Shown here piece after piece: positions 19,701-27,645 of a stretch of DNA of 57,210 nt. The DNA comes from Clostridiales bacterium. Lineage in GTDB: Bacteria > Bacillota > Clostridia > Oscillospirales > Oscillospiraceae. The notes beneath the pieces were generated by a model. It had not been told where the DNA came from. It did not search any database and saw only the letters and a list, made by a program, of their open reading frames with translations. The stretch covers positions 1 through 57,210 of the forward strand of contig JALFUW010000077.1 in NCBI GenBank assembly GCA_022786995.1, read 5' to 3'. Each line of letters opens with the position of its first letter. Positions within the stretch are counted from its first letter, which is position 1. The position numbers and the translations under genes were made by a program.

Positions 19701-22700
19701 AAAGCGGCAAGTGGGTGTCCCGCGGCGCAGGCCTGTTCACGCAGCTTAATCTGTCCGGCAGCTTGGCTGTTTCCAATCTGACGTTGTGCGGGCAAACAGG
19801 TATTACCTACGAAAAAAACGCGAATGTGAAATACGACTCAAGTAATTATCCGGGCGCCGGATTGCTTGTGGGCCTTCTGAAGTCTACCGGGAAGCACTCG
19901 GTGTCCTTGGACAATGTTAGCCTTGCAAAAGACGATAACGATGCAGCTCCCAAGGTTGTCGGTACTGCCGCGAACGCGGGCGGCCTGATCGGCTATTACA
20001 ATGCCAGCGGCACCAATGTGACACTGACAGACTGCGACTGCTCAAACGTAACGGTAACGGGCGGTATGAACGCAGGTGGTCTGGTGGGCTATTTCACAGC
20101 CAACTCAGCCACGGTGTCGTATTCCGCTACAAAGAAGACACTGACGGACATCAATGTGACTGCGAATACCGCATCAGGACTTTCCGGCAGTGGCGGCCTG
20201 ATCGGCGTGAGTGATCAGACGGTTCTGACCATCGGAGGAGACAACAGGCTGACAATAAGGGGCCTGACGGTCAAGTACGGAACGTCTGCCGATGCTAGTG
20301 ATAATTTGAACAGCGGCGGTCTGGTGGGACTGTGGCGTGCAAAACAGAATACGGATGCAGTCATTCAGAATGTCAGTTTGGAAGGAAAAGTTACGATTGC
20401 CGGCGGCAGCAATGTCGGCGGATTAACAGGCGCGTTGCTTCATGATGCTTCCCATTGGAATGACGGCGGCGGGATTAAACCAACAATCACTGGGGTCTAC
20501 ATTGCGCAGGAAAAGGACAGCAATGTGACGATCATTCGCGGCCGCCAGCTTGGCGCGCTGATTGGTGTGATGAAGGCAAGCGGCGAGGCGAACATATGGG
20601 ATATTCGGGTGGGCAGTTCAGAAAGCACTGTCGTAGTGGCGAACAACAGTGAAGTGACGAGTAATAACGCTGATGCCCACTCGATTGGTGGACTGTTCGG
20701 GATCGTTCTTGTTCCCACTTTGACGATGAGTTCGGTTCAGATGACCGGGGTTAAGGTTCTGGTAAGGCACAGTAAAATGCGCGGCGCCGGTGTGATCTTT
20801 GGACATATCGAGAGCGATGGTACAGTCAGAATGGCCAATGTGCTGATGGATCAGTGCGAAGCAGTGATAGATGGGAATAAACCGATAGGCCTCATTGCCG
20901 GTTTACTGAAAAATAATGGCGTGAAGGTGTATGGCACGGATATTCTGGCCCGGGACTGTACAGTAGGCGTGGCGCTAAAATATGTGAATAATAAGTATTC
21001 TGCGACGACGCTTACGAATAGTGAAGAGTCTTCTCTCATGGTTCCGACGTATGATGCTGTCGGCCTGAGCAATGGGACGTATCAACCTTATTCGGAACTG
21101 GCAACGTACGACCGGGATAAGTTGGCAAATTACAAAACTCCATCGAACATGGGTATCTGGTTCGGCGATGCCCAAAACAAGGCTTTCAAGTTGGTCGGAG
21201 CCAGCATCGTGCTCACGAAGGGACGGACTGCTTCTCTGCCTGTGAAAGACGTTGGGACTAATCCGGGCACGAATAACTACATCATCCGCTCCAACTACTT
21301 GGGTGTGGATGTGGTGGATGAAACCAAAATGCCCGTAGAGGTTCACGCCACGGACAAGCCGAAGACGAACTGCGACTCCCTGCCGATGGTGGATGAGAAA
21401 AATCTCACAGGTGACGGCGTGTACTTCTTCGATAAGGAGGCAAAGAAAAGCGTTGCCAACGCAATTCTCGCGGACTATTCCGGGAAGAACTGGAAGCGGA
21501 TAGGTCTGAACAGTGATGTGGCAACAGACATCGTAAAAATCCAAACAGGTGAGAATTATTTCAGTCTGACCACCTTTGCCAGCACAAAAAGTAAGGCTTC
21601 GGGTACTAGTATTATCCCAGACTTCCCTGTCCTGAAAATCACGGCGAAGGATGCCAAAACCATCAATGAGGTGGTTGACGCTTACATTTCCGTGCTGACC
21701 AACACCTATTTCAGCCATACCAGCGACGCGAATGGAAAGGTGCAGGCGATTGCCAACTGCCCGTATACCATCGAAGCCACTACCTATGTGTGGAATGGTA
21801 GCGTGTTTGAGCAAACGGCGGTGGGAACCCTTAGGGTTGTCAATGATAACGTGCTCCAGTCCAACGGCGGAAGTTACGACTGCGACAAGGATCAGTTCAC
21901 CCTGCTGGATGTAAAGTTTGCCGATCCCAAAAATACGGACGCTATCGCCTACCATCTGTACATTCCAGTGGCGATCGAGAAAAAGCTGGAGTACAACTTC
22001 TGGGCGGCGGCACAGGTCGGCACATCCTACAATGCCGAGGCGTATTCCAATCTGAAGGACGTGGTCATCGGCTCCCACCACGAGCCGGTAACGGTCATGA
22101 TCGGTTTCGAGTACCCCCGCAAGAAAGCCGAGTGGCAGTCTGCGGTGGACAGCGGCGAAAACCTGCTGTGGAGCCTGGATAAAGTGATCACGCTTACTGA
22201 CGCTAAGAATGACGCTCCGACACCGCTGCCGGATGGTACGGAGCTGATACTGGTGGATCGCGGGACAATGGCAGACGCGGGCCAGAAAGACAGGGCGTAC
22301 ACAGCGACTGTCAATATAAAAGATTGGGAGTGGAAAGGCAACGAGTGCAAGCTGGCCTTCAAGAAGTTCACAGCGATGGACGGATCCGGGGAGTTCCAGG
22401 CCAGGGATTTCTGCGATGAGCTGAATCTGACTGCCACGCAAGACAACAAAAACGGAACGTTTGTCGAAACGGATAAAGGCCAAGCGACACTGCGCGCGCA
22501 GTTGAATGGAGAATCCAAGTATTTCCGTCTCGCGACAACGGGAGAAACGGGACAAAAGTATTCTGTTACAGTCGGCATTTCCGAGCCCCTTTCGGAGCAG
22601 TATTACCTGACCATCCGCACGCCGAAGGTAACAGCCGAAACGAGTCCCATCAACTATTTCACTGTCTCGTACAACAATCCGACGTATTCAGGAAGAATGC

Positions 22701-23965
22701 CTACAGAGCTGATACCCTGGGCCAACGACAGGTATTATGCCAAGAATAAGAATGAAAATCAGATTATTCTGAGTAATTTCTTTAAACAGACATTCACGAT
22801 AACGGCTGAACCGTCTGATGCGAACCCGGTGGAGGCCAAAACGGGAGACGATGTCAAGTCAAGAAGCAATATTGTCGCGACGCTGAAAACACAGATTGAG
22901 TTCGAAAGCGAAGCGCATGCGACCACTTTCAAACAGTATATCAACGACAGGCCGCTATACCAGTGCTTTGATCTGTCCCTGGTGGAGGTTGTCAATGAAG
23001 TGCAAAGCAACAAACCCATCGTCAAGGGAGCGCAGATCGCGGTTAACTATGGCGATGGTTCGGGAAGTTGGGTCGAAGGCGGTACCATCTCTCTGACGCA
23101 GCCTCAGGAATCTGTGCGACTGATTGGAAGTTCGACTGGGTATACAGTCGGCGGCCTGAATGAGAACAGCGTCCTGACGATGGAGGCTATGGTGTATCTG
23201 GCGTATGACGCGGCGGGCATCGTTGAGCAGTTCCCGACCAGATCGAGTGGCCTCGCAAGTACTAACGGCATTCAAATCCGCGGCAGCTCCAGCCTGGCGT
23301 ATTCACAGGAGGCTCTATCGAACAGCTTTATTCGCGAAAATAGTCAGGATACGGATCATACATATTACCGTAAAAGCGATAGTGCCGCGACGATGAGCTA
23401 TTCCGCGCGAGACAATGCAGCGTCCGCGCCCGGAGACAGCGTCAGCCAGCTGGGCATCAACGGTCTGGAGGACAATTTCCCGATCCAGTCCCTGGGCGTA
23501 TACAATGTGGAGCGAGTGGAAGGCGCATCCAGCGCAAAGTACTTGAAGTGCACGGTGTCGCTGTACTGCAAAGATAATCTAACAAATCAGTACACTACGC
23601 CGGTGACTGGCAGCATTGGCAGCTATCTGCCGGAGCTGAAACTGGGGCTTGATATTACCGATGCAGGCGGAAACATCGCGCATACGGATATGACTGCGCC
23701 ATCTGGAGACGGTTCGGTGATCTTCACGCTGCCGCAGACATTTGACCCGGGAAGCTTTATTGAGATCCCTGTGGAGATGAAGGTGCTGACCGGGGAGGCG
23801 TTTGAAGCGGAGGGTTACCGCTATGCCAACTATCAGGTGCGGCTTACGGCCCGGCTGCTGGATGAAGCCCAAAAAGAGATCGATAATTCTGAGGCCAGCG
23901 ACTACATTGTGTATACCAACGCGAAGATCCTCAGAGAGCTGATCTTCCAGCAGACAAGCGGATGA
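13706..23965 (+). CDS. Giant GLUG-repeat secreted adhesin
   Basis: This 3419-residue protein starts at the ATG at 13706 because AAAGGA lies about ten bases upstream and MGKKFRLTAW opens a good signal peptide (core to about residue 25, then PLPASSQ). An acidic spacer follows with five tandem 8-residue units of the GSDPTGDT type (DNA 13847-13966). Roughly the first two thirds hold dozens of GLUG-like repeats such as AGGLVGTMK, NAGGLVGSM and GSAGGLIGQY, as in large surface adhesins with beta-helical repeats. The C-terminal third is non-repetitive and beta-rich. There is no LPxTG motif or membrane anchor at the end (FQQTSG), so attachment must be by another route, perhaps through the TasA-like filament encoded upstream. 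It is the last gene of the operon. Confidence 0.82.
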   Translation: MGKKFRLTAWILAVSILLNMVPLPASSQENAAATQTNTEEIIQTGNIGSDPTGDTGSDPTGDTGSDPTDDTGSDLNGGTGSDLNGGTDSGLIVGDDSSSDEQLIMNSSEDDDQTGNSDEEMNTSDEIMSLEGESGQWESLSDWEDKCSEGKYNKDTGLVIDSGWDLICLSNIEPSLYRDKKLVLTNPNLDTTTCPEVADPSLAFQGLGTDAEPFVGIVEYGAGNEATITLNRPLFNRLSFQENTSLCTLYLKSSQNTTALLADTVDGNGAIQVVLENPVASEDVSAVLPPVFQTINKPDGVESTNIQISVTNRAEVGVTGNGLICNTLDTNAQLTVTGITNYLGLTAESGDAGGLVGTMKDGSILQVGDSAVSGETAGSTAIEISNVSGAATGGLVGTMKGTATVNVNAAVTVSSISGSNAGGLVGSMASNATLNAGSGSLILKDAGDTKAVTGSSNAGGCVGFAEDIVFSIPTITVDSSATVYGTGSAGVGGLIGAYTYSGTADRFSNVSQISIPGLTLACTGDNGKAGALFGKLSNNGVGTFSISDVTVDGVSFQNGSAGGLIGQYGTTDLSAALEISGATVETSLKSNARDYGGLIGVDDCGSPAYIKIYGNTTVTMNSGGTPTDFGGLVSRLQGDNAGHLLNLEGTVTVNVTGNFKSSASTGGLVAYLPNGVIRIGGNVTINGTLAPEENNRYRSGWVVGDLGNALVYVDQSVEGAGLTLADKESNSNQYNDLGRWGQVLEANDSTDLPGLLEFNETNHTVTVAETNANGSYQITNLKEFATVALRLQLNQIDTLVIGGDISSPVDITIGQDITLSNGLFGLQRDHSGSEQFNVTIHGGGKKITLPNTTVYPTGESHNRLGLLSNVSALTAENLTVAGEINFDQSSGSIYAGGLAAFAAGDVTLTNVTGAANITGSGSMGSDELSGLIAHVGDGTTLKFTDCSWTSTITDSGTSTDVYIGGFLGKGTNVGMSVSSGTLGSSTRSGTIRKNNATTAKAGGLVASLSGRTLDIDGLTISNASIDAPRATGTCGGLLSYELLDTTTNIAGVTIANSSVNAGSAGFGGLVYKASGVMTIEKNADDVGVSIGTGNSFAGGSSESAPSGLLVCRGDQQDANDKALYLKVLDGAYSVDSLTRVTLSGTYFDELVGITKGAYGNGIVSYATPGNALIDQSDCNTYQQKIANGGTIWDNPCTRYYYNLDSFDPADGDITSAGELVMWSVSQYCADELKSNFATGGSFVISGDIPLAGYSYYPVSPRDGVSIDGATITFAYKDLVDKELRTGSDVENKKPSNSARQHYLMHTGIFENVINQSLSVNNLTLSGTVGPVANGSGALISGSISSNRDAGSKTLTINSLTLNNLTIYGGNTSDYAPLLINKIGSYVTMNMDGVSTTGYDTQTTAATSLIGNVGDATSGTDIRLTFSNMALDAKTDGLGNPDYYGSQGAIFSHATFLESFAYSDKTTCFGEYNFTVAEGDPKYTVGVEVSNTSSGRNLKLQYKDEAGSDYVKYPGGTAPANDEGAADWFKVAEYRRYVNHIEDDTNHYYELDINQRPKDLTKGCGTYGDPYVIEYASQLAAVAKIIRGESVYDWSVRMNDQVLNGDFGDQNGHGPNPIDAIDINYKLARGADKWNGSLENDKVRDYLRNAYYQISDDLNLSSTWGGLGSEDMPFMGVIVGKKTGETCPRITITATQAKQYGGLIKFSEGSVVKNLKIEFSGSATVLDAGVLSDAAFFGGVVGWCHGGDTIIDNVSVNLSAPSISGSNGKLAAVGGYVGLVGGYDASTGGGVVFKGTIGSGLSGVTVGKDSISATSSDGNYFYVNPYVGRVLDGYAVYDSTESSEKLDNTNKNYQIPTISGNNHLTWADSTLTVKDAAGLWLLSAIVNSGSTGKARSCDYDAVGTALAEGNNSSELNDEKRASKPYLVEKFTSDKATFPSLTSQSSIRIEMDKDCDMTGYGNGFRGIGTSYSNERLLNVGFLDGQNQKVILNQNRREYTAESGKWVSRGAGLFTQLNLSGSLAVSNLTLCGQTGITYEKNANVKYDSSNYPGAGLLVGLLKSTGKHSVSLDNVSLAKDDNDAAPKVVGTAANAGGLIGYYNASGTNVTLTDCDCSNVTVTGGMNAGGLVGYFTANSATVSYSATKKTLTDINVTANTASGLSGSGGLIGVSDQTVLTIGGDNRLTIRGLTVKYGTSADASDNLNSGGLVGLWRAKQNTDAVIQNVSLEGKVTIAGGSNVGGLTGALLHDASHWNDGGGIKPTITGVYIAQEKDSNVTIIRGRQLGALIGVMKASGEANIWDIRVGSSESTVVVANNSEVTSNNADAHSIGGLFGIVLVPTLTMSSVQMTGVKVLVRHSKMRGAGVIFGHIESDGTVRMANVLMDQCEAVIDGNKPIGLIAGLLKNNGVKVYGTDILARDCTVGVALKYVNNKYSATTLTNSEESSLMVPTYDAVGLSNGTYQPYSELATYDRDKLANYKTPSNMGIWFGDAQNKAFKLVGASIVLTKGRTASLPVKDVGTNPGTNNYIIRSNYLGVDVVDETKMPVEVHATDKPKTNCDSLPMVDEKNLTGDGVYFFDKEAKKSVANAILADYSGKNWKRIGLNSDVATDIVKIQTGENYFSLTTFASTKSKASGTSIIPDFPVLKITAKDAKTINEVVDAYISVLTNTYFSHTSDANGKVQAIANCPYTIEATTYVWNGSVFEQTAVGTLRVVNDNVLQSNGGSYDCDKDQFTLLDVKFADPKNTDAIAYHLYIPVAIEKKLEYNFWAAAQVGTSYNAEAYSNLKDVVIGSHHEPVTVMIGFEYPRKKAEWQSAVDSGENLLWSLDKVITLTDAKNDAPTPLPDGTELILVDRGTMADAGQKDRAYTATVNIKDWEWKGNECKLAFKKFTAMDGSGEFQARDFCDELNLTATQDNKNGTFVETDKGQATLRAQLNGESKYFRLATTGETGQKYSVTVGISEPLSEQYYLTIRTPKVTAETSPINYFTVSYNNPTYSGRMPTELIPWANDRYYAKNKNENQIILSNFFKQTFTITAEPSDANPVEAKTGDDVKSRSNIVATLKTQIEFESEAHATTFKQYINDRPLYQCFDLSLVEVVNEVQSNKPIVKGAQIAVNYGDGSGSWVEGGTISLTQPQESVRLIGSSTGYTVGGLNENSVLTMEAMVYLAYDAAGIVEQFPTRSSGLASTNGIQIRGSSSLAYSQEALSNSFIRENSQDTDHTYYRKSDSAATMSYSARDNAASAPGDSVSQLGINGLEDNFPIQSLGVYNVERVEGASSAKYLKCTVSLYCKDNLTNQYTTPVTGSIGSYLPELKLGLDITDAGGNIAHTDMTAPSGDGSVIFTLPQTFDPGSFIEIPVEMKVLTGEAFEAEGYRYANYQVRLTARLLDEAQKEIDNSEASDYIVYTNAKILRELIFQQTSG
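13847..13966 (+). repeat. Five 24-bp in-frame repeats in the adhesin gene
   Basis: The unit GGCAGCGACCCGACCGGCGA plus four bases is repeated five times with drift toward the end, encoding GSDPTGDT twice, GSDPTDDT once and GSDLNGGT twice. Because 24 is a multiple of three, slippage would alter spacer length without breaking the frame. Confidence 0.9.
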
Positions 23966-24006
23966 AGCAGCTTGACAGGTAGTAAGGAAAAGGAACAATG
24001 AAATCA

Positions 24007-24042
24007 CCCCCCTATGCAGGACGAGATGCCTGCATAGGGGGG
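24007..24042. terminator. Strong inverted repeat between convergent genes
   Basis: CCCCCCTATGCAGG and CCTGCATAGGGGGG are perfect 14-base arms around an 8-base loop, lying between the adhesin and the convergent regulator gene. It probably ends transcription from both sides, although T tracts are weak. Confidence 0.7.
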
Positions 24043-24054
24043 CTTCACTATATT

Positions 24055-25608
24055 TTATCCCCCATACTCCCCCGGGTGCAGCAGGAACAGGGACATGAGC
24101 AGGTACAGCCGCTGGTAGTCGTCGTCCAGGTTCAGACCAAACAGCTCATGGATCTTTTGCAGGCGGTAGGTCAGGGTGGTGCGGTGGATGATCAGGGCGT
24201 TGGCGGTTTTCGGAATGTTCCGCTCGTTCACCAGGTAGGAACGGAGGGTGCTGAAATACTGGGTGTCGTGCTTTTTGTCGTAGCGCAGGATGGTCAGCAG
24301 GGAATAATCCGCCAGCATTTCCACGGGGATTTCCCGGGTCGCCTGACTGCGGATGTAATGCAGCGCGCATTCGGCAAAGGGTACAATCCACTGGCTGCTG
24401 TTTTCCTCAATGATATATTGCAGGGCAATGTCGGCCTGCCGGAAGCCGATCTGGATGGCGTGAATATTGTCGACGGGGTTGGAAATGCCCACATACATAC
24501 AGCTGTCACGCACCAGCGGCGCCAGAATCTGCCGCAGGGCGTATTGGTCGGTGCCGGGCTGGGTGAGGTTAATCACCACGCAGAGCATCTTCTGGTAGCT
24601 GAAGCTGAAATAGCCCTGAATCTGGGCGGCAAGGGTGTTGTTCAGCGCCTTGTCCGAGCGGACGGACTGGGCTTCACTCTGGTTGCGGATCTTTAGACAC
24701 AGGTAGGCGTCCATGGGCGTCCAGTCCAGAATGCTCAGGGTGGTCTGAAGATCCCGGTTGTCCACGCTGACGCCGTTCATCAGGTCGATGAAGGTGTCCT
24801 CCAGACCCCAGTAGCGGCGGCTGGAATCCACTTCGTCGTGTTCGATGAGCTTGACGGCGTACTTTGCCAGATATTCCGCCGCCTGATACTGGCCCGGCAG
24901 CAGCAGCGTGCCGATTTCGTTGATCAGCAGCCGCCCGCAGTAAACGTTGTTGCTGAACAGGTTCACATAAAGACTGCGCATAGTGTAGGGATACTGCTCG
25001 TTGTCCCAGATGGCGGCGGTGTGATATTCCAGGGTTTTCTGATAATTTTCGTCGTACTTGAATTCGTTGATCAGCCACAGGGGAATGTACAGCTTGCCGG
25101 TGCGCTCGTTGTACTCGAATTTCAGCATGCCCTCGACCTTGGACGACAGCGCGATCACGGAGAACATGTTGTCGTGGATGTAAATGGGGTTCTGGAAAAA
25201 GACGCTGCCGGCTCGGCACAGATCGATCAGCGTGCCCCCGCCGGTGACGATCTGGTTCAGCTGGGACTCGAAATCGTGATAGTGCTGAAAAATGGAAACG
25301 ATTTCGTTGAGAACCTCATAGATCGGGCGGCGCAGTCCCCGGATGTGAGGCGTAGTGCCCTGCAGGTCGTCGTAAGCTACATATCGGAAGGTATCTGTGG
25401 GGAAGGATCCGCCCATCCCCTCCGGGATCAGGTAAAGGATATCCTCCCGCAGTGCCGTTTGACCGCAGTAGACCTGACAGCTGCGCAGGCAGGGGGAGTC
25501 GCCGCCGGTTTCCAGCGTAAAATTCCAGAGCATTTCCCCCAGCGGGTCGGCGACCATCTGGATGCTCAGCAGCATGGGGGTATCATCGGCGTACAAATAT
25601 GTGCTCAT
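24055..25608 (-). CDS. PucR/CdaR-type transcriptional regulator
   Basis: This 517-residue regulator has the PucR-family C-terminal helix-turn-helix near its end (IHRTTLTYRLQKIHELFGL), preceded by a GGDEF-like middle region typical of this family. The N-terminal part is probably a ligand-sensing domain, with no motif I can name. The ATG follows GGAGG at six bases. It is divergent from the membrane transporter gene at 25868, with a palindrome in the shared region, and likely controls that gene or the methyl-transfer island in response to a small substrate. PucR-type regulators commonly control purine, amino acid or aromatic compound use. The effector here is unknown. Confidence 0.8.
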   Translation of the reverse strand: MSTYLYADDTPMLLSIQMVADPLGEMLWNFTLETGGDSPCLRSCQVYCGQTALREDILYLIPEGMGGSFPTDTFRYVAYDDLQGTTPHIRGLRRPIYEVLNEIVSIFQHYHDFESQLNQIVTGGGTLIDLCRAGSVFFQNPIYIHDNMFSVIALSSKVEGMLKFEYNERTGKLYIPLWLINEFKYDENYQKTLEYHTAAIWDNEQYPYTMRSLYVNLFSNNVYCGRLLINEIGTLLLPGQYQAAEYLAKYAVKLIEHDEVDSSRRYWGLEDTFIDLMNGVSVDNRDLQTTLSILDWTPMDAYLCLKIRNQSEAQSVRSDKALNNTLAAQIQGYFSFSYQKMLCVVINLTQPGTDQYALRQILAPLVRDSCMYVGISNPVDNIHAIQIGFRQADIALQYIIEENSSQWIVPFAECALHYIRSQATREIPVEMLADYSLLTILRYDKKHDTQYFSTLRSYLVNERNIPKTANALIIHRTTLTYRLQKIHELFGLNLDDDYQRLYLLMSLFLLHPGEYGG

Positions 25609-25645
25609 TGTCTGCCTCCTGCGTAAAGAGAAATGTGGTAACTCT

Positions 25646-25674
25646 ATTCTATCCTATAAAATGAGGAAAAGCAA
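25646..25674 (-). promoter_or_regulatory. Probable promoter of the PucR-type regulator
   Basis: On the minus strand, TTGCTT (25674-25669), a 17-bp spacer and TAGAAT (25651-25646) lie about 38 bases upstream of the regulator start. Confidence 0.45.
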
Positions 25675-25734
25675 TAGCGCAAAATAAAGAAAATAAGGAA
25701 ATTATGAGAATCATAAGGTTCTATTTGACAATTG

Positions 25735-25763
25735 GCCCCCCTGTATGTATGATTAACTTATCC
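25735..25763 (+). promoter_or_regulatory. Near-consensus promoter of the nucleoside-gate transporter gene
   Basis: TTGACA (25735-25740), a 17-bp spacer and TATGAT (25758-25763) predict a start near 25770, some 100 bases before the ATG at 25868. Confidence 0.75.
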
Positions 25764-25808
25764 AATTTGCACAAATGCCTTACTCGGGAACGATTAAGTA
25801 GCGGTGCA

Positions 25809-25827
25809 CTCAATCCTTAGGATTGAG
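25809..25827. promoter_or_regulatory. Perfect 19-bp palindrome in the transporter leader, candidate operator
   Basis: CTCAATCCTTAGGATTGAG has perfect 9-base arms around a single T. It lies about 40 bases downstream of the predicted start of transcription, where a bound dimer would block elongation. The adjacent divergent PucR-type regulator is the obvious candidate, but a regulator encoded elsewhere is possible. Confidence 0.5.
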
Positions 25828-25867
25828 CAAATCTAGCGCTCCGGCACAGGAAAGGAATGACGGTCAG

Positions 25868-27334
25868 ATGAAAACGCTTTCGAATTACTCAGCCAAGACC
25901 TGTTTTCGCTTTTTGTTCTTCTCGGTCTTTGGCGTGTTCGCATTCTTTATCAATTTCCACCTGCCTGAATACCAGTTCACCATCGGTGCCTGGCAGTGGG
26001 GCAAGGTTGCCGCTCAGTCCAATGTACTGGTGTCTCACTTCACCAACTTCCTGAAGGCCGCGCTGTACACCGGCAATTTCAAGGCCATGCCCTTCGTGGT
26101 CTGGGCCATCGGCGTTTACAGCATCGTTGACCTGTTCGTTCTGCGTCCCAACAAGTTCTGGCACACCACCAAGGTAGCTGCCGCCTTTGCCGTTTTCAAG
26201 ATCATCGGCTTCATCCTCCTGTCCTTCCTGATTGTGAACATCTACTTCGGCGTTCACCCCGCGTGGATGGGCTGGTTCTTCAATGGTGTGGATTCCCTCG
26301 GCGGCAAGAGCATCGGAACCTTCATCATGGATAACATCCTGGTCACCATCTGCATCAGCATTCCGGCGGCCTCCCTGTTCCTGCCGCTGCTGGTTGACTA
26401 TGGTCTGGTGGAATTTGTGGGCGTTTTGGTTCGCAGCATTATGCGGCCCGTGTTCAAGCTCCCCGGCAGAGCCGCCGTTATCATGGTTTCTGCCTTCCTG
26501 GGCAACTTCTCCGTGGGCCACATCGCCATCAACGACCAGTATAAGCAGGGCCGTATGACCGAGCGGGAAGCCGTGGTGATCGGCACCAGCATGTCCACCG
26601 TTTCCGTGGGCTTCCTGCTGGCGCTGGCCAACATCAGCGGCCTGACCAACGCCAGCCTCTGGGGCAAGAGCTACTGGAACCTGTACTTCTGGATCGCCTT
26701 CCTGGTGACCCTGCTGGTAACGCTAGTGGGCGTGCGGATTCCCCCGCTGAACCATGTGCCCGACAATTACTATGAGGGGGTCAAGCCCGATCCCGAGCAG
26801 CCCATAAAGAAGGATCTGCTCCGCAGCGCTCTGCGGGAGGGCATGGATCAGGCCCAGACCCAGGCGCACCTGGGCAAACGCATCGCTTACATCATGAAGG
26901 AGACCATCGGCGTTCTCGGCACCGTGGCTTCCGGCACCGCTTTCTTCGCCACCTTCGGCGTTGTCCTGTACTCCTTTACGCCCATCGTGGAATGGCTGGG
27001 CTACTTCTTCCGTCCCCTGTTCATGCTGTTCGGCTTCCGGGGTGAGGAGCTGGCCATCGCTTCCACCGGCGCGGTCATTTCTCTCGTGGAAGTCACCGTT
27101 CCCGCGCTGCTGGTTGCCGTGGGCAGCTGGAGCATGCGGCTGCGGTTCGTGTTGGCAGTCATCCCCGTCAGCTCCATCATCTTCCTGGCCAGCTTTGTGC
27201 CCTGCCTGATGGCCACCGACGTGCCCGTCAAGTTCAGCCACATCATGCTGATCTGGCTGGAGCGCATGATCCTGTCCGTGCTGATCGCCGGTCTGTTCGC
27301 AATGCTGCTGTTCCCCGCGGGAATGGTTGCCTAG
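25868..27334 (+). CDS. YjiH-like membrane protein with nucleoside-recognition gate domains
   Basis: This 488-residue integral membrane protein has about ten predicted helices. The ATG at 25868, eleven bases after AAAGGA, is preferred over an upstream TTG. Features such as FLPLLVDYGLVEFVGV, AAVIMVSAFLGNFSVGH and VEVTVPALLVAVGS match the Gate/nucleoside-recognition family related to YjiH and spore proteins SpmA/SpmB. The family is thought to move small molecules, but substrates are mostly unknown. It has its own strong promoter and a possible operator, and is divergent from the PucR-type regulator. Three copies of the 70-bp repeat follow it. A role in taking up or releasing a compound used by the island downstream is inference. 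Confidence 0.72.
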   Translation: MKTLSNYSAKTCFRFLFFSVFGVFAFFINFHLPEYQFTIGAWQWGKVAAQSNVLVSHFTNFLKAALYTGNFKAMPFVVWAIGVYSIVDLFVLRPNKFWHTTKVAAAFAVFKIIGFILLSFLIVNIYFGVHPAWMGWFFNGVDSLGGKSIGTFIMDNILVTICISIPAASLFLPLLVDYGLVEFVGVLVRSIMRPVFKLPGRAAVIMVSAFLGNFSVGHIAINDQYKQGRMTEREAVVIGTSMSTVSVGFLLALANISGLTNASLWGKSYWNLYFWIAFLVTLLVTLVGVRIPPLNHVPDNYYEGVKPDPEQPIKKDLLRSALREGMDQAQTQAHLGKRIAYIMKETIGVLGTVASGTAFFATFGVVLYSFTPIVEWLGYFFRPLFMLFGFRGEELAIASTGAVISLVEVTVPALLVAVGSWSMRLRFVLAVIPVSSIIFLASFVPCLMATDVPVKFSHIMLIWLERMILSVLIAGLFAMLLFPAGMVA

Positions 27335-27545
27335 CGGCGAGTCGCCTCTGACAATGCGTTACGAACGCTTGGCAGTTATCGTACATCCTTTGGGCCCCTC
27401 GACCGGGCGGCCAGTGGCCGCAAACAATGCGTCACGAATACTGGCGGTTATCGTACATCCTCAGGGCCCCTCGACCGGCCGCAGGGCGGCAGCCAATGCG
27501 TTACGAACCATGGCGGTTGTCTCACATCCGCTGGGCCCCTCGACC
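27334..27545 (+). repeat. Three tandem copies of the 70-bp dispersed repeat
   Basis: Units end at 27404, 27476 and 27545. Each contains a GC-rich palindromic head (for example GGCGGCCAGTGGCCGC), a core close to AATGCGTTACGAAC, and the tail GGGCCCCTCGACC. The first unit starts at the transporter stop codon. The stretch to 27645 holds nothing else I recognise apart from the ribosome site of the next gene. Confidence 0.9.
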
Positions 27546-27645
27546 CGTACAGCTCAGAATCGTGGTGTTGGTTGAATTGGTTCTCGCATCATATCGTATT
27601 TTTCGCGCCACGCGCGATCAATAAAAAAGCTTGGAGGTTATTCTT

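Noticed and set aside
13706..23965. Sortase-anchored surface protein
   Set aside because: No LPxTG-like motif, hydrophobic segment or basic tail at the C-terminus, and no sortase gene in the window.
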